NCBI RefSeq assembly: GCF_017873175.1
Contig: NZ_JAGGJW010000008.1
Coordinates: forward strand, 1 to 64,000
From: Neorhizobium petrolearium
Lineage (GTDB): Bacteria; Pseudomonadota; Alphaproteobacteria; Rhizobiales; Rhizobiaceae
Direction: 5' to 3'
DNA length: 64,000 nucleotides
Below the pieces are notes generated by a model, which had not been told where the DNA came from, searched no databases, and worked only from the letters and a program-made list of their open reading frames with translations. Below are positions 1 through 8,780 of the stretch, piece by piece (within the stretch, counting starts at the first letter, position 1; every line of letters starts with the position of its first letter). A program made the position numbers and the translations under genes.

Positions 1-60
1 CAGCGAACTTTGCAAACCATCGACAATCCGTTCGGCACGAGATTGTCACCCATGTCTTAG
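1..60 (+). CDS. C-terminal fragment of an insertion-sequence transposase (cut by window edge)
   Basis: The first 60 bases read without a stop in frame 1 as 19 residues ending in NPFGTRLSPMS, then TAG. From memory, this resembles the extreme C-terminus of DDE/integrase-core transposases of rhizobial insertion sequences (IS481-like), which often end in a DNPFG...LxPMS stretch. The rest of the gene lies to the left of the window, so the catalytic residues cannot be seen. The assignment rests on a short tail plus the IS-like end just after it. It could also be the tail of another IS family. Confidence 0.5.
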   Translation, partial: QRTLQTIDNPFGTRLSPMS

Positions 61-94
61 GGACGATCTGTTACCTATGTCTCCGGTATGGACA
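1..94 (+). mobile_element. Right-hand end of an insertion sequence next to tRNA-Gly
   Basis: After the transposase stop, two imperfect copies of a GTYACCYATGTCT motif lie at about 46-57 and 70-81. Such repeats are common at the ends of IS elements, where transposase binds. A terminal ACA at 92-94 would fit an element that begins TGT and ends ACA. The left end is outside the window, so no inverted-repeat pair or target duplication can be checked. The inferred boundary is only about 10 bases from the 3' end of the tRNA gene. Confidence 0.4.
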
Positions 95-104
95 AGAGAA
101 AAAC

Positions 105-179
105 TGGAGCGGGCGATGGGATTCGAACCCACGACCCCAACCTTGGCAAGGTTGTGCTCTACCCCTGAGCTACACCCGC
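105..179 (-). tRNA. tRNA-Gly (anticodon GCC)
   Basis: On the minus strand the sequence folds as a full cloverleaf. The acceptor stem is GCGGGTG with CGCCCGC (one G-T pair). The D arm contains AGCTCAGGGGTAGAGC. The anticodon stem is CAACC/GGTTG around loop TTGCCAA, giving anticodon GCC. The T arm is GTGGGTTCGAATCCCAT. The discriminator is U and the CCA end is encoded (105-107). GCC reads glycine codons GGC and GGU. It stands alone, with an IS end just downstream of its 3' end. Confidence 0.95.
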
Positions 180-372
180 TCATCAAGCCACCGGTCCGGG
201 GTAGATCGCTTGGACCGTGGGTCGCGGCTGTTGCCGACGACGGGCGCTATATGGCCCAGACTTTTTTCAAATGCAACAGGGAAATGACGATTGGCGGCAA
301 GAAAAATCGCGATCCGCCCAAACTCCTGACAAACCGCCGGTTCCGCACGTGAACCGGCGGCCGCTTTGTGCC

Positions 373-1026
373 TCAGGAGGTGGGACAGGCCGCGCCGGTT
401 TTCACCCAGGCATCGATGAGTTCGCCGAATTCAGCCTGCGTGCCCGGCACCGGTTCGCGGCCGGCGCCGGGTGCCCAGCCCCAGCCGACGAGTTCGTCAT
501 GCGCCATGTGCTCGACCAGTTCGTCCATGGTCATCTCGCCATTGCGTGCCGGATCCTTGATCTGCTGACAGATCTGGCCAAGCGTCTTGCCTTCCCAGGC
601 CATTTCGATCGGCGCAAGGTGCCAGGCAGGATTGCCCGGGATGCTCTTGATCGTGTCTGCCTGGCCCACGACCGGAATATTCTCGGCGCCGTGGCAGGTC
701 GTGCACTGCATGCCGGGCAGACCCATACCGCCATCGCCGCGGAAGACCGGCGGCTGATGCGGGCGCATCGACGCGCCCTGCAGCGGCCGGTCGGTGGCAG
801 GATGACAGTTTACGCAGCGCGGGTGCTGGATGACCTTGCCCGCTTCCTGGAAGAGCGCCACCGAGCGTTCCTGCTCGCTGGCGATCGACTGGAAGGAGGC
901 GGCTGGCTTCAGCGTCCTGGCATCGGCCTGGGCGTCCTGCGCCACCGAGACGGGTGACAGCGCCATGCCGGCACCCACGAAAAGACAGGCGGCGGCAACG
1001 CCGGTGAATGCAAGTTTCCAATTCAT
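373..1026 (-). CDS. Diheme c-type cytochrome of a molybdenum hydroxylase operon
   Basis: The protein has 217 residues. A hydrophobic export signal (about residues 4-29, ending SVAQ) is followed by two CXXCH heme sites, CVNCH at 71-75 and CTTCH at 108-112. It is therefore expected to be a periplasmic diheme cytochrome c. The ATG at 1026 was chosen because it begins the signal peptide; a longer upstream extension has no signal character. It starts 13 bases after the molybdopterin subunit gene. By analogy with related enzymes, it probably passes electrons from the molybdenum hydroxylase to the respiratory chain. The substrate cannot be read from sequence. Confidence 0.85.
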   Translation of the reverse strand: MNWKLAFTGVAAACLFVGAGMALSPVSVAQDAQADARTLKPAASFQSIASEQERSVALFQEAGKVIQHPRCVNCHPATDRPLQGASMRPHQPPVFRGDGGMGLPGMQCTTCHGAENIPVVGQADTIKSIPGNPAWHLAPIEMAWEGKTLGQICQQIKDPARNGEMTMDELVEHMAHDELVGWGWAPGAGREPVPGTQAEFGELIDAWVKTGAACPTS

Positions 1027-1039
1027 CGGGCGTTGATCC

Positions 1040-3193
1040 TCAAGCCGAAACAATGTTGACGATCGGGAGCTTCCTGACAGGTGCGCCCGTGAGGCGCCGC
1101 CAGGCATTGGCAACCGCCGGGCCGACGGGCGGCACGCCCGGTTCGCCGACGCCGGTCGGCTTTTCGGTCGACTTGATGATCTCCACCTCCACATCCGGCA
1201 TCTCGTTGATCCGGATGGACCGGTAGTCGTGGAAGTTCGACTGGATAATCTTGCCGCCCTTGCCGAGTGTCACCGCATCGAAGAGGACTGCCCCGAGGCC
1301 GTAGCCGATACCACCCTCCATCTGTGCCTTGATGACGTTCGGGTTGACGGCCATTCCGCAATCGACCGCACACCAGACCTTGTGGACATGCGGAGCGCCA
1401 TCGGTCCCGACCGAGACTTCGACGACCTGACCAACATAGGTGCTGAAGCTCTCGACCACCGCAACGCCGCGAGCGCGGCCTTCCGGCACGTGTCCGCCCC
1501 AGTTCGCCATCTCGGCGGCCTTCCGGAGCACACCTGCATGGCGTGGCTCCTCTTTCAGGAGGGCAAGCCGCCCCTCGACAGGGTCCCTGCCGATCTTCTC
1601 GAAGAGTTCGTCCACGAAAGTCTCGACCGCGAAGCCCGTATGCGTGTGGCCGACCGAACGCCACCAGAGCGGCGGCACGGCGAGTGGAACGTTGTGTGAG
1701 GTTACCTTCAGGTTGGGGATCGCATAGGGCAGGTTCGAAGCACCTTCGACCGATGTCTGATCGAGATCGGCCTTGCCCATGATCGACTGACCGACGATCA
1801 CCTGTTCCCAGGCCATGATCTCGCCATCAGCATTGATCGCGCCGCGCATCCTGTGAGCATACATCGGGCGATAGAAGCCGCCGCGAATGTCGTCCTCGCG
1901 GGTCCACATATGCTTCAAGGGACGGCTGCGGTCGCTGGCGGCGTAAACCGACGCCGCTTCCTGCATATAGGGCGAGCCAAACTGCGCCCTGCGGCCGAAA
2001 CTGCCGCCGGCGAGCTGGGTGTTGACCCGCACTTTCGATTCGTCGAGTCCGAGAATTTGGGCGGTCGTCGCCTGGTCCATGCCCGGGAACTGCGCACCGT
2101 TGTAGATATCCACCGAGCCGTCATCCGCCTTGATGAAGACGGCGTCCAGCGGTTCCATCGGTGCGTGCGCCAGGAAGGGGAAGACGATCTCGGCTTCCAC
2201 CGTCTGCAGACCTGATGCGTTGAAGGCTTCCTCAACATTGCCTTTGCCGGCTGCTTCAAGCCCCTTCTCGCGGAAGAGTTTGACATAGTCGGCGGACAGT
2301 TCCTCCGAGGAGCGGGTCTCGGCCTTGGAGAGATCCCATTCGACGCTCAGCGCATCGCGGCCCTTGAGCGCGGCGAAGGTGTTTTCCGCATAGACAGCGA
2401 CGCCTTGAGGCACCTGCTTCACGTCGACGACGCCCTGCACCTTGCGGGCTTCGGTATCGTCGAAGCTCTTTACCGTCGCACCGAAATGCTCCGGGTGGGC
2501 GACCACTGCGATCAGAAGGTTGTCCGGGGTGATATCGAGCGTGAAGATCGCCGAACCATTCGTCTTGCCAAGCGTGTCAAGCTTCGGCAGATCGGTGCCG
2601 ATCAGCACGAAATCCTTCGGGTCCTTGAGCTTCGGCTCCGCAGGGGGAGTTTGTAGGGCCGCCTTTTCGGCGAATGCCCCGAAACCGCTCTCCCTGTTGG
2701 ATGCGGCATGTCTGATGCGGCCCTTTTCGACAGTGATCTCGGAAGCGGGGACCTTCCAGTCGTCGGCCGCGGCGGCAACCAGCATGGCACGCGCGGTCGC
2801 GCCGGCTTTCCGCATCTGCTCATAGGCATTGGCGATCGAACTCGAACCGCCGGTGCCCTGCAGGCCGAAGAGCAGGTTTGCATAGATCTTGTTGTCCGTC
2901 GGCGAGTGAACGGCGCGCATCTGGCCCCAGTCGGCGTCGAGCTCCTCGGCAACCAGTGTTGCGAGGCCGGTGAACGGGCCCTGGCCGAATTCGATATGCT
3001 TCGACAGCACCGTCACCGTGTCGTCGGTGCCGATCTTCACGAAGGCGTTCATCGGGGTCAGTGCTGAATCTCCGCCCGCTTGTACGCCGGTCGGCGCTGC
3101 GGCAAGAAACTTGGGTGCGATCGCCACGCCGATGAGAAGGCCCGAGCCGGCCAGAAAGCCGCGGCGGGTTGCAGCGATATCATGCAGTGTCAT
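1040..3193 (-). CDS. Xanthine dehydrogenase-family molybdopterin-binding subunit (isoquinoline 1-oxidoreductase beta type)
   Basis: This 717-residue catalytic subunit belongs to the molybdenum hydroxylase family (IorB / membrane-linked aldehyde dehydrogenase type). It has an N-terminal twin-arginine signal (TRRGFLAGSG, residues 9-18), so the folded cofactor-loaded enzyme should be exported by Tat. A cofactor-binding GGSFGRRAQ stretch is visible. Near the C-terminus is GEPGVPPVGPA, whose Glu684 matches the catalytic glutamate of the family. The gene begins 3 bases after the 2Fe-2S subunit gene and is followed by a cytochrome, which together form a complete three-part enzyme. Likely substrates are aldehydes or N-heterocycles, but the sequence does not decide between them. 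Confidence 0.9.
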   Translation of the reverse strand: MTLHDIAATRRGFLAGSGLLIGVAIAPKFLAAAPTGVQAGGDSALTPMNAFVKIGTDDTVTVLSKHIEFGQGPFTGLATLVAEELDADWGQMRAVHSPTDNKIYANLLFGLQGTGGSSSIANAYEQMRKAGATARAMLVAAAADDWKVPASEITVEKGRIRHAASNRESGFGAFAEKAALQTPPAEPKLKDPKDFVLIGTDLPKLDTLGKTNGSAIFTLDITPDNLLIAVVAHPEHFGATVKSFDDTEARKVQGVVDVKQVPQGVAVYAENTFAALKGRDALSVEWDLSKAETRSSEELSADYVKLFREKGLEAAGKGNVEEAFNASGLQTVEAEIVFPFLAHAPMEPLDAVFIKADDGSVDIYNGAQFPGMDQATTAQILGLDESKVRVNTQLAGGSFGRRAQFGSPYMQEAASVYAASDRSRPLKHMWTREDDIRGGFYRPMYAHRMRGAINADGEIMAWEQVIVGQSIMGKADLDQTSVEGASNLPYAIPNLKVTSHNVPLAVPPLWWRSVGHTHTGFAVETFVDELFEKIGRDPVEGRLALLKEEPRHAGVLRKAAEMANWGGHVPEGRARGVAVVESFSTYVGQVVEVSVGTDGAPHVHKVWCAVDCGMAVNPNVIKAQMEGGIGYGLGAVLFDAVTLGKGGKIIQSNFHDYRSIRINEMPDVEVEIIKSTEKPTGVGEPGVPPVGPAVANAWRRLTGAPVRKLPIVNIVSA

Positions 3194-3196
3194 GGC

Positions 3197-3655
3197 TCAG
3201 CCCTCCATCGAATTGGCGGCGTTGTGGATCGCCGCCCGGATGCGATGATAGGTGGCGCATCGACAGATATTGCCGGTCATCGCCCCGTCGATATCCGCAT
3301 CCGTCGGCTTCGGCACCATCTGGAGCAGGGCGACCGCCGACATGATCTGCCCGGATTGACAGTAACCGCATTGGGGCACGTCCAGGCCAGCCCAGGCGGT
3401 CTTGATGGCTTCGGCTTCTTTTCCGGAAACGCCCTCGATCGTGATGACCTCGGAGCCTTCGACCACCGAGATCGGCAAGATGCACGAGCGGTGCGGCATG
3501 CCGTCGAGATGCACGGTGCATGCGCCGCATTGGGCTATTCCGCAGCCATACTTCGTTCCGGTGAGTTTTTCGAAATCACGAATGACCCAGAGGAGGGGCG
3601 TGTCGGGGTCGCCGTCGAACGTTCGTTCCTGTCCGTTGAGCGTGAAGGTGACCAT
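3197..3655 (-). CDS. (2Fe-2S)-binding subunit of molybdenum hydroxylase (IorA-like)
   Basis: The protein has 152 residues and two iron-sulfur domains. The plant-ferredoxin-like cluster uses Cys38, Cys43, Cys46 and Cys58 ([16 protein letters not shown]). The C-terminal helical domain uses Cys96, Cys99, Cys131 and Cys133 (CGYCQSGQ and NICRCATY). This is the standard small subunit that relays electrons from the molybdenum site. The start at 3655 has an AAAGGT ribosome site about 7 bases upstream and matches the usual N-terminus. The subunit has no signal and is presumably carried out of the cell with the Tat-tagged large subunit. It is the first gene of the operon. Confidence 0.93.
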   Translation of the reverse strand: MVTFTLNGQERTFDGDPDTPLLWVIRDFEKLTGTKYGCGIAQCGACTVHLDGMPHRSCILPISVVEGSEVITIEGVSGKEAEAIKTAWAGLDVPQCGYCQSGQIMSAVALLQMVPKPTDADIDGAMTGNICRCATYHRIRAAIHNAANSMEG

Positions 3656-3961
3656 GAGCGGACCTTTCTTGTGAGAAGCCGGCAAGCTGCGCCGGGGGAT
3701 GGATGAAAGCGGCTATTATCGGCCGAAAGCCGATATTCGGGACGCGGAAAACGATGCGCCGGAATCAAATGAAAAATTGAGGCTTCTTATTTTTATGATG
3801 TTTGTGGAGGCCGCTCCAATCGGATGACCCTCCGGTTAGATTAGGTTGGTCGAACAGCTTGGCAAGATCAAGCGTCTCACGAAATCGTGTGCACTTGCTT
3901 GGCCGGCGGCAACATTGGGGTTATAGTTCGCCTGCCCACCAACAGAGCCCACCCCTCAAGA
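3656..3961. other. Intergenic region between divergent genes
   Basis: These 306 bases separate the divergent molybdenum hydroxylase operon and the prolyl-tRNA editing gene, so both promoters must lie here. The stretch at 3770-3800 is AT-rich. I see no convincing operator, RNA structure or small gene. Confidence 0.5.
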
Positions 3962-4471
3962 ATGACCGACACCGCTCCGAAAACCGCCGAGGACCTGTTC
4001 CGTTTCCTCGACAGCCTCAACATCTCCCATTCCACCAAGACCCACCCGCCGGTCTTTACCGTGGCGGAATCGGAAAGCCTGCGTGACGAGATTCCCGGGG
4101 GCCATACCAAGAACCTCTTCATAAAAGACAAGAAGGACCGGTATTTTGTCCTGACGGTGGAAGAGAACGCCACGGTCGATCTGAAGACGGTTCACAAGGT
4201 GATCGGCGCCGCAGGCCGCGTCTCTTTCGGCAGGCCGGAAAAGCTGATGGAATATCTCGGCGTCATTCCGGGGTCGGTGACGATATTCGGCGCCTTCAAC
4301 GATACCGGGCGACATGTTACCTTCGTGCTGGATGAAGACCTTATGAGGCACGGCATCATCAATGGTCATCCGCTATCGAACGACGCCACGACATCGATCG
4401 GCCGCGACGATCTCATCCGCTTTCTGGGGGCAACCGGCCACACGCCGCTTGTCTTGAAAGTGACAGACTGA
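3962..4471 (+). CDS. Prolyl-tRNA editing protein of the YbaK/ProX family
   Basis: This is a 169-residue free-standing editing domain. The family hydrolyses mischarged tRNA (for example Ala-tRNA-Pro) to protect translation fidelity. Visible motifs are GGHTKNLFIKDKK with Lys50, and NGHPLSNDATTSI near residues 134-146, the usual conserved GxHPL block. The ATG at 3962 gives the family length and N-terminus; an in-frame extension to 3887 is unlike the family. The nearest named relatives are ProXp-ala/PrdX, and substrate specificity cannot be settled by eye. It is followed by a thioredoxin-TPR gene on the same strand. Confidence 0.85.
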   Translation: MTDTAPKTAEDLFRFLDSLNISHSTKTHPPVFTVAESESLRDEIPGGHTKNLFIKDKKDRYFVLTVEENATVDLKTVHKVIGAAGRVSFGRPEKLMEYLGVIPGSVTIFGAFNDTGRHVTFVLDEDLMRHGIINGHPLSNDATTSIGRDDLIRFLGATGHTPLVLKVTD

Positions 4472-4525
4472 CATACGATCTTTGTGGCCAAGATAGAACC
4501 ATAAAGCGTTCCCTGGAGAGCATTC

Positions 4526-5515
4526 ATGAGCGGTACAGACAACCCCTATGGCGGTTCCTTCGGCGCCAGCGGCTATGGCGGGCAGATGACCGCTTCGGCG
4601 AAGTACGGCGCGGAACCTGCCGCGACCTCAGCTGGCGGTTCCCCTATCAAAGATACGACGACGGCCGGCTTCGCCAAGGATGTCATCGAGGAATCGCGCG
4701 GTCAGCCGGTCCTTGTGGATTTTTGGGCGCCCTGGTGCGGCCCCTGCAAGCAGCTCACGCCCATTCTCGAAAAGGTGGTCAATGAAGGCAAGGGTCGGGT
4801 CAAGCTCGTCAAGATGAACATCGACGATCATCCGTCGATCCCTGGCCAGCTCGGCATCCAGTCGATTCCGGCCGTCATTGCTTTTGTCGACGGCCGTCCC
4901 GTCGATGGGTTCATGGGGGCAGTTCCGGAAAGCCAGGTACGCCAGTTCATCGACCGGATTGCGGGGCCCGCCGGCGCCGATCAGGCGGCCGAGATTGACG
5001 CGGCGCTTGCCGAAGCCGAGACGATGCTTGCCGGCGGTGATGTCCAAGGGGCAGCCCAGCTCTATGGAGCGGTACTCCAGGCCGATCCGGAAAATGCAAA
5101 GGCCGCGGCAGGCATGATGCAGTGCCTGATCGCCATGGGCGATATGGCCCGCGCAAGTCAGATGCTCGCATCGCTTCCGGAGACCCTTTCCAAGGACCCG
5201 GCAATCCAGGCGGTTGCCAGGAAGCTCGAACAGATCGAGGAGGCTCGCAAGCTCGGCGATCCGGCCTCGCTGGAGCATAGGCTCGCGCTGAACCCGGACG
5301 ATCACGAGGCACGTTTGATGCTTTCGAAGATCCTGAATGTTCAAGGCAAGCGCGAGGAGGCTGCCGAGCACCTGCTGATGATCATGCGCAAGGATCGCAG
5401 CTTCGATGATGACGGTGCGCGCCGCCAGCTTCTGGAGTTCTTCGAAGTCTGGGGGCCGAAGGATCCGGCCACGATTTCCGCCCGCCGCCGCCTGTCCTCG
5501 ATCCTCTTTTCGTAA
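4526..5515 (+). CDS. Thioredoxin-TPR co-chaperone (CnoX/YbbN family)
   Basis: The protein has 329 residues. A glycine-rich leader of about 40 residues is followed by a thioredoxin domain (about 42-150) with active site WCGPC (Cys71, Cys74) and cis-proline Pro115 in QSIPAV. A TPR-like helical region (about 155-329) follows. In E. coli the counterpart CnoX/YbbN lost the CGPC site. Alphaproteobacterial members keep it, as here, so a redox-active holdase that hands clients to GroEL is likely. There is no signal peptide, so it should be cytoplasmic. It precedes a Lon-N-domain gene and a Trm112 gene on the same strand. Confidence 0.9.
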   Translation: MSGTDNPYGGSFGASGYGGQMTASAKYGAEPAATSAGGSPIKDTTTAGFAKDVIEESRGQPVLVDFWAPWCGPCKQLTPILEKVVNEGKGRVKLVKMNIDDHPSIPGQLGIQSIPAVIAFVDGRPVDGFMGAVPESQVRQFIDRIAGPAGADQAAEIDAALAEAETMLAGGDVQGAAQLYGAVLQADPENAKAAAGMMQCLIAMGDMARASQMLASLPETLSKDPAIQAVARKLEQIEEARKLGDPASLEHRLALNPDDHEARLMLSKILNVQGKREEAAEHLLMIMRKDRSFDDDGARRQLLEFFEVWGPKDPATISARRRLSSILFS

Positions 5516-5622
5516 GCGGGGATCGATTCGGCCAGGGAACGGTCTTGCGTTCTTCTGCTGGTGCCCCACATTAACTTGAGCGGCGACGGATTTTGACCCG
5601 TCGTCTGGGAGGTGTCGGTCCC

Positions 5623-6300
5623 ATGCATGTGGGAAATGCGCGATATGTGAAGCGAGAGGATCTGCCGGGAACGGTTCCCGTTTTTCCGTTGACGGGTGCT
5701 CTGCTTTTGCCTGGCGGCCAGCTGCCTCTCAACATCTTCGAGCCGCGCTATCTTGCAATGTTCGATGCGGCGCTTGCATCCGACCGGTTGATCGGCATCG
5801 TCCAGCCGTCACTTCTGGAGACCGGCGATCCTGCGGAAAGCCCTCGGCCCGCACTGTCGAGCGTCGGTTGCATCGGTCGCATCACGTCCTTTGCAGAGAC
5901 AGGTGATGGCCGCTATATCACCTCGATCAGCGGTGTGTGCCGTTTCCGGCTGCTTGAGGAAGTGGGGGAGGGTCATCCCTATCGCACCTTCAAGATCGCG
6001 CCATTCATGACCGATCTTTCGGCAGAAGATGATGAGAGCACCGTCGATCGCGGCGAACTTCTGCGCGTCTTCCGGGCCTATCTCGATGCCAACAAGCTCG
6101 AAGCGGACTGGGAAAGCGTCGAGCGCGCCGGCAACCGCACGCTCGTCAATTCGCTTTCCATGATGTCGCCTTTCGGTCCGGCCGAGAAGCAAGCCCTGCT
6201 CGAAGCCCCCGACCTCAAAACCCGCGCCGAAACCCTGATCGCCATCACGGAAATCTTCCTGGCGCGGGAGTTGAGCGATACCGACACGATACTCCAGTAA
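5623..6300 (+). CDS. Lon N-terminal (LON substrate-binding) domain protein
   Basis: The protein has 225 residues and consists essentially of the N-terminal domain of Lon protease, without the AAA+ or peptidase parts. It opens [34 protein letters not shown], characteristic of this domain. The ATG at 5623 sits 8-12 bases after a strong GGGAGGT ribosome site. Stand-alone LON-domain proteins are common in alphaproteobacteria, but their function is not established. Binding of unfolded substrates is an inference from the domain. It lies 7 bases upstream of the Trm112 gene and they are probably cotranscribed. Confidence 0.9.
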   Translation: MHVGNARYVKREDLPGTVPVFPLTGALLLPGGQLPLNIFEPRYLAMFDAALASDRLIGIVQPSLLETGDPAESPRPALSSVGCIGRITSFAETGDGRYITSISGVCRFRLLEEVGEGHPYRTFKIAPFMTDLSAEDDESTVDRGELLRVFRAYLDANKLEADWESVERAGNRTLVNSLSMMSPFGPAEKQALLEAPDLKTRAETLIAITEIFLARELSDTDTILQ

Positions 6301-6307
6301 GGCTGTC

Positions 6308-6496
6308 ATGGACGAGAAGCTCAGCAAGGTTGATCCCAAGCTCCTCGACCTGCTCGTCTGTCCGCTGACCAAGGGGCGGCTATCCTTCAACCGTGAGACC
6401 AACGAACTGATCTCGCAGGCGGCGCAGTTGGCCTATCCGATCCGCGATGGCATCCCGATCATGCTGGTTTCCGAGGCTCGCCGGATCGAGGACTGA
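6308..6496 (+). CDS. Trm112 family protein (YcaR/UPF0434)
   Basis: This small protein of 62 residues has the family core [14 protein letters not shown] and [12 protein letters not shown]. Eukaryotic Trm112 is an activating partner of methyltransferases. Bacterial members are usually short like this one, and their partners are poorly known. Only one cysteine of the ancestral zinc site remains, as is usual in bacterial members. It follows the LON-domain gene by 7 bases. Confidence 0.9.
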   Translation: MDEKLSKVDPKLLDLLVCPLTKGRLSFNRETNELISQAAQLAYPIRDGIPIMLVSEARRIED

Positions 6497-6519
6497 GGCC
6501 TGTCCTTATCCCTTAAATG

Positions 6520-6560
6520 CCCCTAACCCTCCCCCCGCAGGCGGGAGAGGGGCTGGGAAC
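6520..6560. repeat. Intergenic palindrome (RIME-like half element)
   Basis: The sequence holds facing arms CCTCCCcCCGC and GCGGGAGAGG between two convergent genes. Its motif (CCCCTMACCCTC...GGGAGAGGGG) is shared with the longer elements at 15336-15461 and 36391-36524. It may act as a hairpin at the 3' ends of both genes. Confidence 0.6.
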
Positions 6561-6590
6561 CGGATAAGGAGGAATGCGCTGGCCGGCGCC

Positions 6591-7805
6591 TCAGATTGCC
6601 TGCCCGGCCAGCAATTTCGGTCCGCCCTCGCCGGTTTTACCCGCTGCCTGATCGACAAAGTAGCCCTTGAGCCTTGGCAGGCGGTCGACGATGCCGAGAC
6701 CGAAGTCGCGGGCAATGCGGATCGGGGTGATATCGTTCGAGAACAGGCGGTTCAGGACGTCGGTCGTGACCCCCATGCGGAACGTGTCGAAGCGCCGCCA
6801 GGACTGGTAGCGCTCCAGCACATTCAGCGCTCCGACATCGAGGCCGAGCCGGTCGGCTTCCACGACCGTCTCGGCAAGTGCTGCGACATCCTTGAAGCCG
6901 AGATTGAGGCCCTGGCCGGAGATCGGGTGGATCCCATGCGCGGCATCGCCGGCAAGAGCGAAGCGCGGTGCGACAAAAGCACGTGCCAGCGTCAGGCCGA
7001 GCGGGAAGGCGCGCCGTCCGCCGACCAGCCGCAATTCGCCGAGCTTGTGGCCGAAGCGCCGCTGCAGTTCCTCCTCGAACACCAGGTCGTCGGAGGCGAC
7101 CAGGCGCTCCGCTTCCGGCGTCCGCTCGGTCCAGACGAGAGACGAGCGGTTGTCGGTGAGGGGCAGGATGGCGAAGGGGCCGGAGGGCAGGAAATGCTCT
7201 TCCGCCACGCCCTCGTGCGGCCGCTCATGGGCAACCGTCGCAACGATACCGGATTGGCCGTAGTCCCAGGTAACGGTCCTGATGCCGGCCATGTCCCGGA
7301 GTTTGGAGCGCACGCCGTCGCAGGCGACGAGCAGGCGGGTTTCAATGACGGAGCCATCCGAAAGGGAAACGGTGCAACGGGTGCTTTCCGTCACAAAGCC
7401 GGTGACGGAAAAGCCATGCCGGATGGATATGCCGAGCCGTTCCGCCACTCCGCGCAGCGCCCTGACGATCGTGACATTCGGGATCATGTGAGCGAAGGGC
7501 CGGCCTTCCTCGGCTTCTCCCTCAAATGTCAGGAAGACCGGTCTCACGGGGTCGGACGTGCGGCTGTCGGTCACGATCATGCTGTTGATCGGCTGGGCGT
7601 CGGGTGCGATTTCGTCCCAGACGCCGAATACTTCGAGCATGCGTGTCGCCGCGGCGATGATGGCGGAAGCGCGCTCGTCTTTCTCCCAGGCGCCCGCCGG
7701 CGCGGCCTCGACCACTTCGACCTTCAGATGCGGAGCCGCCTGCTTGACCGCGACCGCGACCGCGAGGCCCACATAACCACCGCCTGCAACCAGCATATCC
7801 AGCAT
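6591..7805 (-). CDS. UbiH/UbiF/COQ6-type FAD-dependent monooxygenase
   Basis: This is a 404-residue flavoprotein. The Rossmann motif is GGGYVG (8-13), the middle DG motif is ACDGVRSKL (around 163), and the second FAD-binding GD motif is AGDAAHGIHPISGQGLNLG (286-303). The DYGQSGIVATVAHE segment after residue 181 is typical of ubiquinone-ring hydroxylases, so a role in ubiquinone biosynthesis is likely. Which ring position it hydroxylates cannot be decided from sequence. It converges with the Trm112 gene and diverges from tesB. Confidence 0.85.
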   Translation of the reverse strand: MLDMLVAGGGYVGLAVAVAVKQAAPHLKVEVVEAAPAGAWEKDERASAIIAAATRMLEVFGVWDEIAPDAQPINSMIVTDSRTSDPVRPVFLTFEGEAEEGRPFAHMIPNVTIVRALRGVAERLGISIRHGFSVTGFVTESTRCTVSLSDGSVIETRLLVACDGVRSKLRDMAGIRTVTWDYGQSGIVATVAHERPHEGVAEEHFLPSGPFAILPLTDNRSSLVWTERTPEAERLVASDDLVFEEELQRRFGHKLGELRLVGGRRAFPLGLTLARAFVAPRFALAGDAAHGIHPISGQGLNLGFKDVAALAETVVEADRLGLDVGALNVLERYQSWRRFDTFRMGVTTDVLNRLFSNDITPIRIARDFGLGIVDRLPRLKGYFVDQAAGKTGEGGPKLLAGQAI

Positions 7806-7892
7806 CGGCTTAAGCTCCCGTGAGACTTGAGAATATCATGCCATCCATATAGACCATCGGTTAGCTGCTTCCTATCGCCGGAGTTCGTCATA

Positions 7893-8777
7893 ATGTCGCG
7901 TCAGGCCGAATCTTCGTCCCCCATGGAGCAGTTGATCGCGACGCTGGACGTCGAGAAGCTCGAGGAGAATCTCTATCGCGGCCTCAGCCCGGACGTCGGC
8001 TGGCAAAGAGTCTTTGGCGGCCAGGTCATCGCCCAGGCATTGATGGGCGCCCAGCGCACCGTGCAAGTCGATCGTTTCGTTCACTCGCTGCATGCCTATT
8101 TCATGCGCCCGGGCGATCCTTCCGTGCCGATCCTCTATCAGGTGGAGCGCATTCGGGATGGATCAAGCTTTACGACGAGGCGGGTGGTGGCCATACAGCA
8201 CGGCAAGGCGATCTTCTCCATGTCGGCTTCCTTTCAGATCGAGGAGGGAGGGTACGAGCACCAGATCGACATGCCTTCCGTCACTCAGCCGGAGGATCTG
8301 ATGGGGGAGAAAGAGTTCAAGGCGCTTTTCCTCGAGCACGCTCCGGAAGCAGTTCGGCGGTATTGGAGCCGGGAGCGACCGATCGAAGTGCGGCCGACCT
8401 CGCTTCTTCACTATCTGACCAGGGACAAGCTCGAACCACGTCAGGACATCTGGGTGCGAACGGTCGGCGAGGTGCCGGCCGACCGCCACTATCAGGCTGC
8501 CGTGCTTGCCTACCTCTCCGATATGACGCTGCTCGATGCCTCCCTCTATCCGCATGGCACGTCGATCTTCGATCCGGCGCTTCAGGCCGCGAGCCTTGAC
8601 CATGCCATGTGGTTTCATCGGCCTGTCACATTCGAGGACTGGCTGCTCTATACGCAGGATAGTCCGAGTGCGTCTGGTGCCCGCGGCATGACCCGCGGCA
8701 GCCTCTACACGCGTTCCGGCGCGCTGATCGCTTCCGTTGCGCAGGAAGGATTGATTCGGAAAAAGGCAAATGAATAA
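7893..8777 (+). CDS. tesB: Acyl-CoA thioesterase II
   Basis: The protein has 294 residues and two hot-dog domains. The first contains FGGQVIAQAL (41-50) and HSLHAYFMRPGD. The second carries SLDHAMWFHRP, in which Asp236 matches the catalytic aspartate of E. coli TesB. It hydrolyses medium- and long-chain acyl-CoA in the cytoplasm. The ATG at 7893 follows a GGAG ribosome site at about 7880 and removes a non-conserved leader of 22 residues. The gene order tesB-glnK-amtB is familiar in rhizobia, but the glnK promoter lies between them, so tesB is probably transcribed separately. Confidence 0.93.
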   Translation: MSRQAESSSPMEQLIATLDVEKLEENLYRGLSPDVGWQRVFGGQVIAQALMGAQRTVQVDRFVHSLHAYFMRPGDPSVPILYQVERIRDGSSFTTRRVVAIQHGKAIFSMSASFQIEEGGYEHQIDMPSVTQPEDLMGEKEFKALFLEHAPEAVRRYWSRERPIEVRPTSLLHYLTRDKLEPRQDIWVRTVGEVPADRHYQAAVLAYLSDMTLLDASLYPHGTSIFDPALQAASLDHAMWFHRPVTFEDWLLYTQDSPSASGARGMTRGSLYTRSGALIASVAQEGLIRKKANE

Positions 8778-8780
8778 TAA

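Noticed and set aside
3885..3935. A sigma-70 promoter for the prolyl-tRNA editing gene (TTGCTT and TTATAG)
   Set aside because: The spacing of about 20 bases is too long to support the call.
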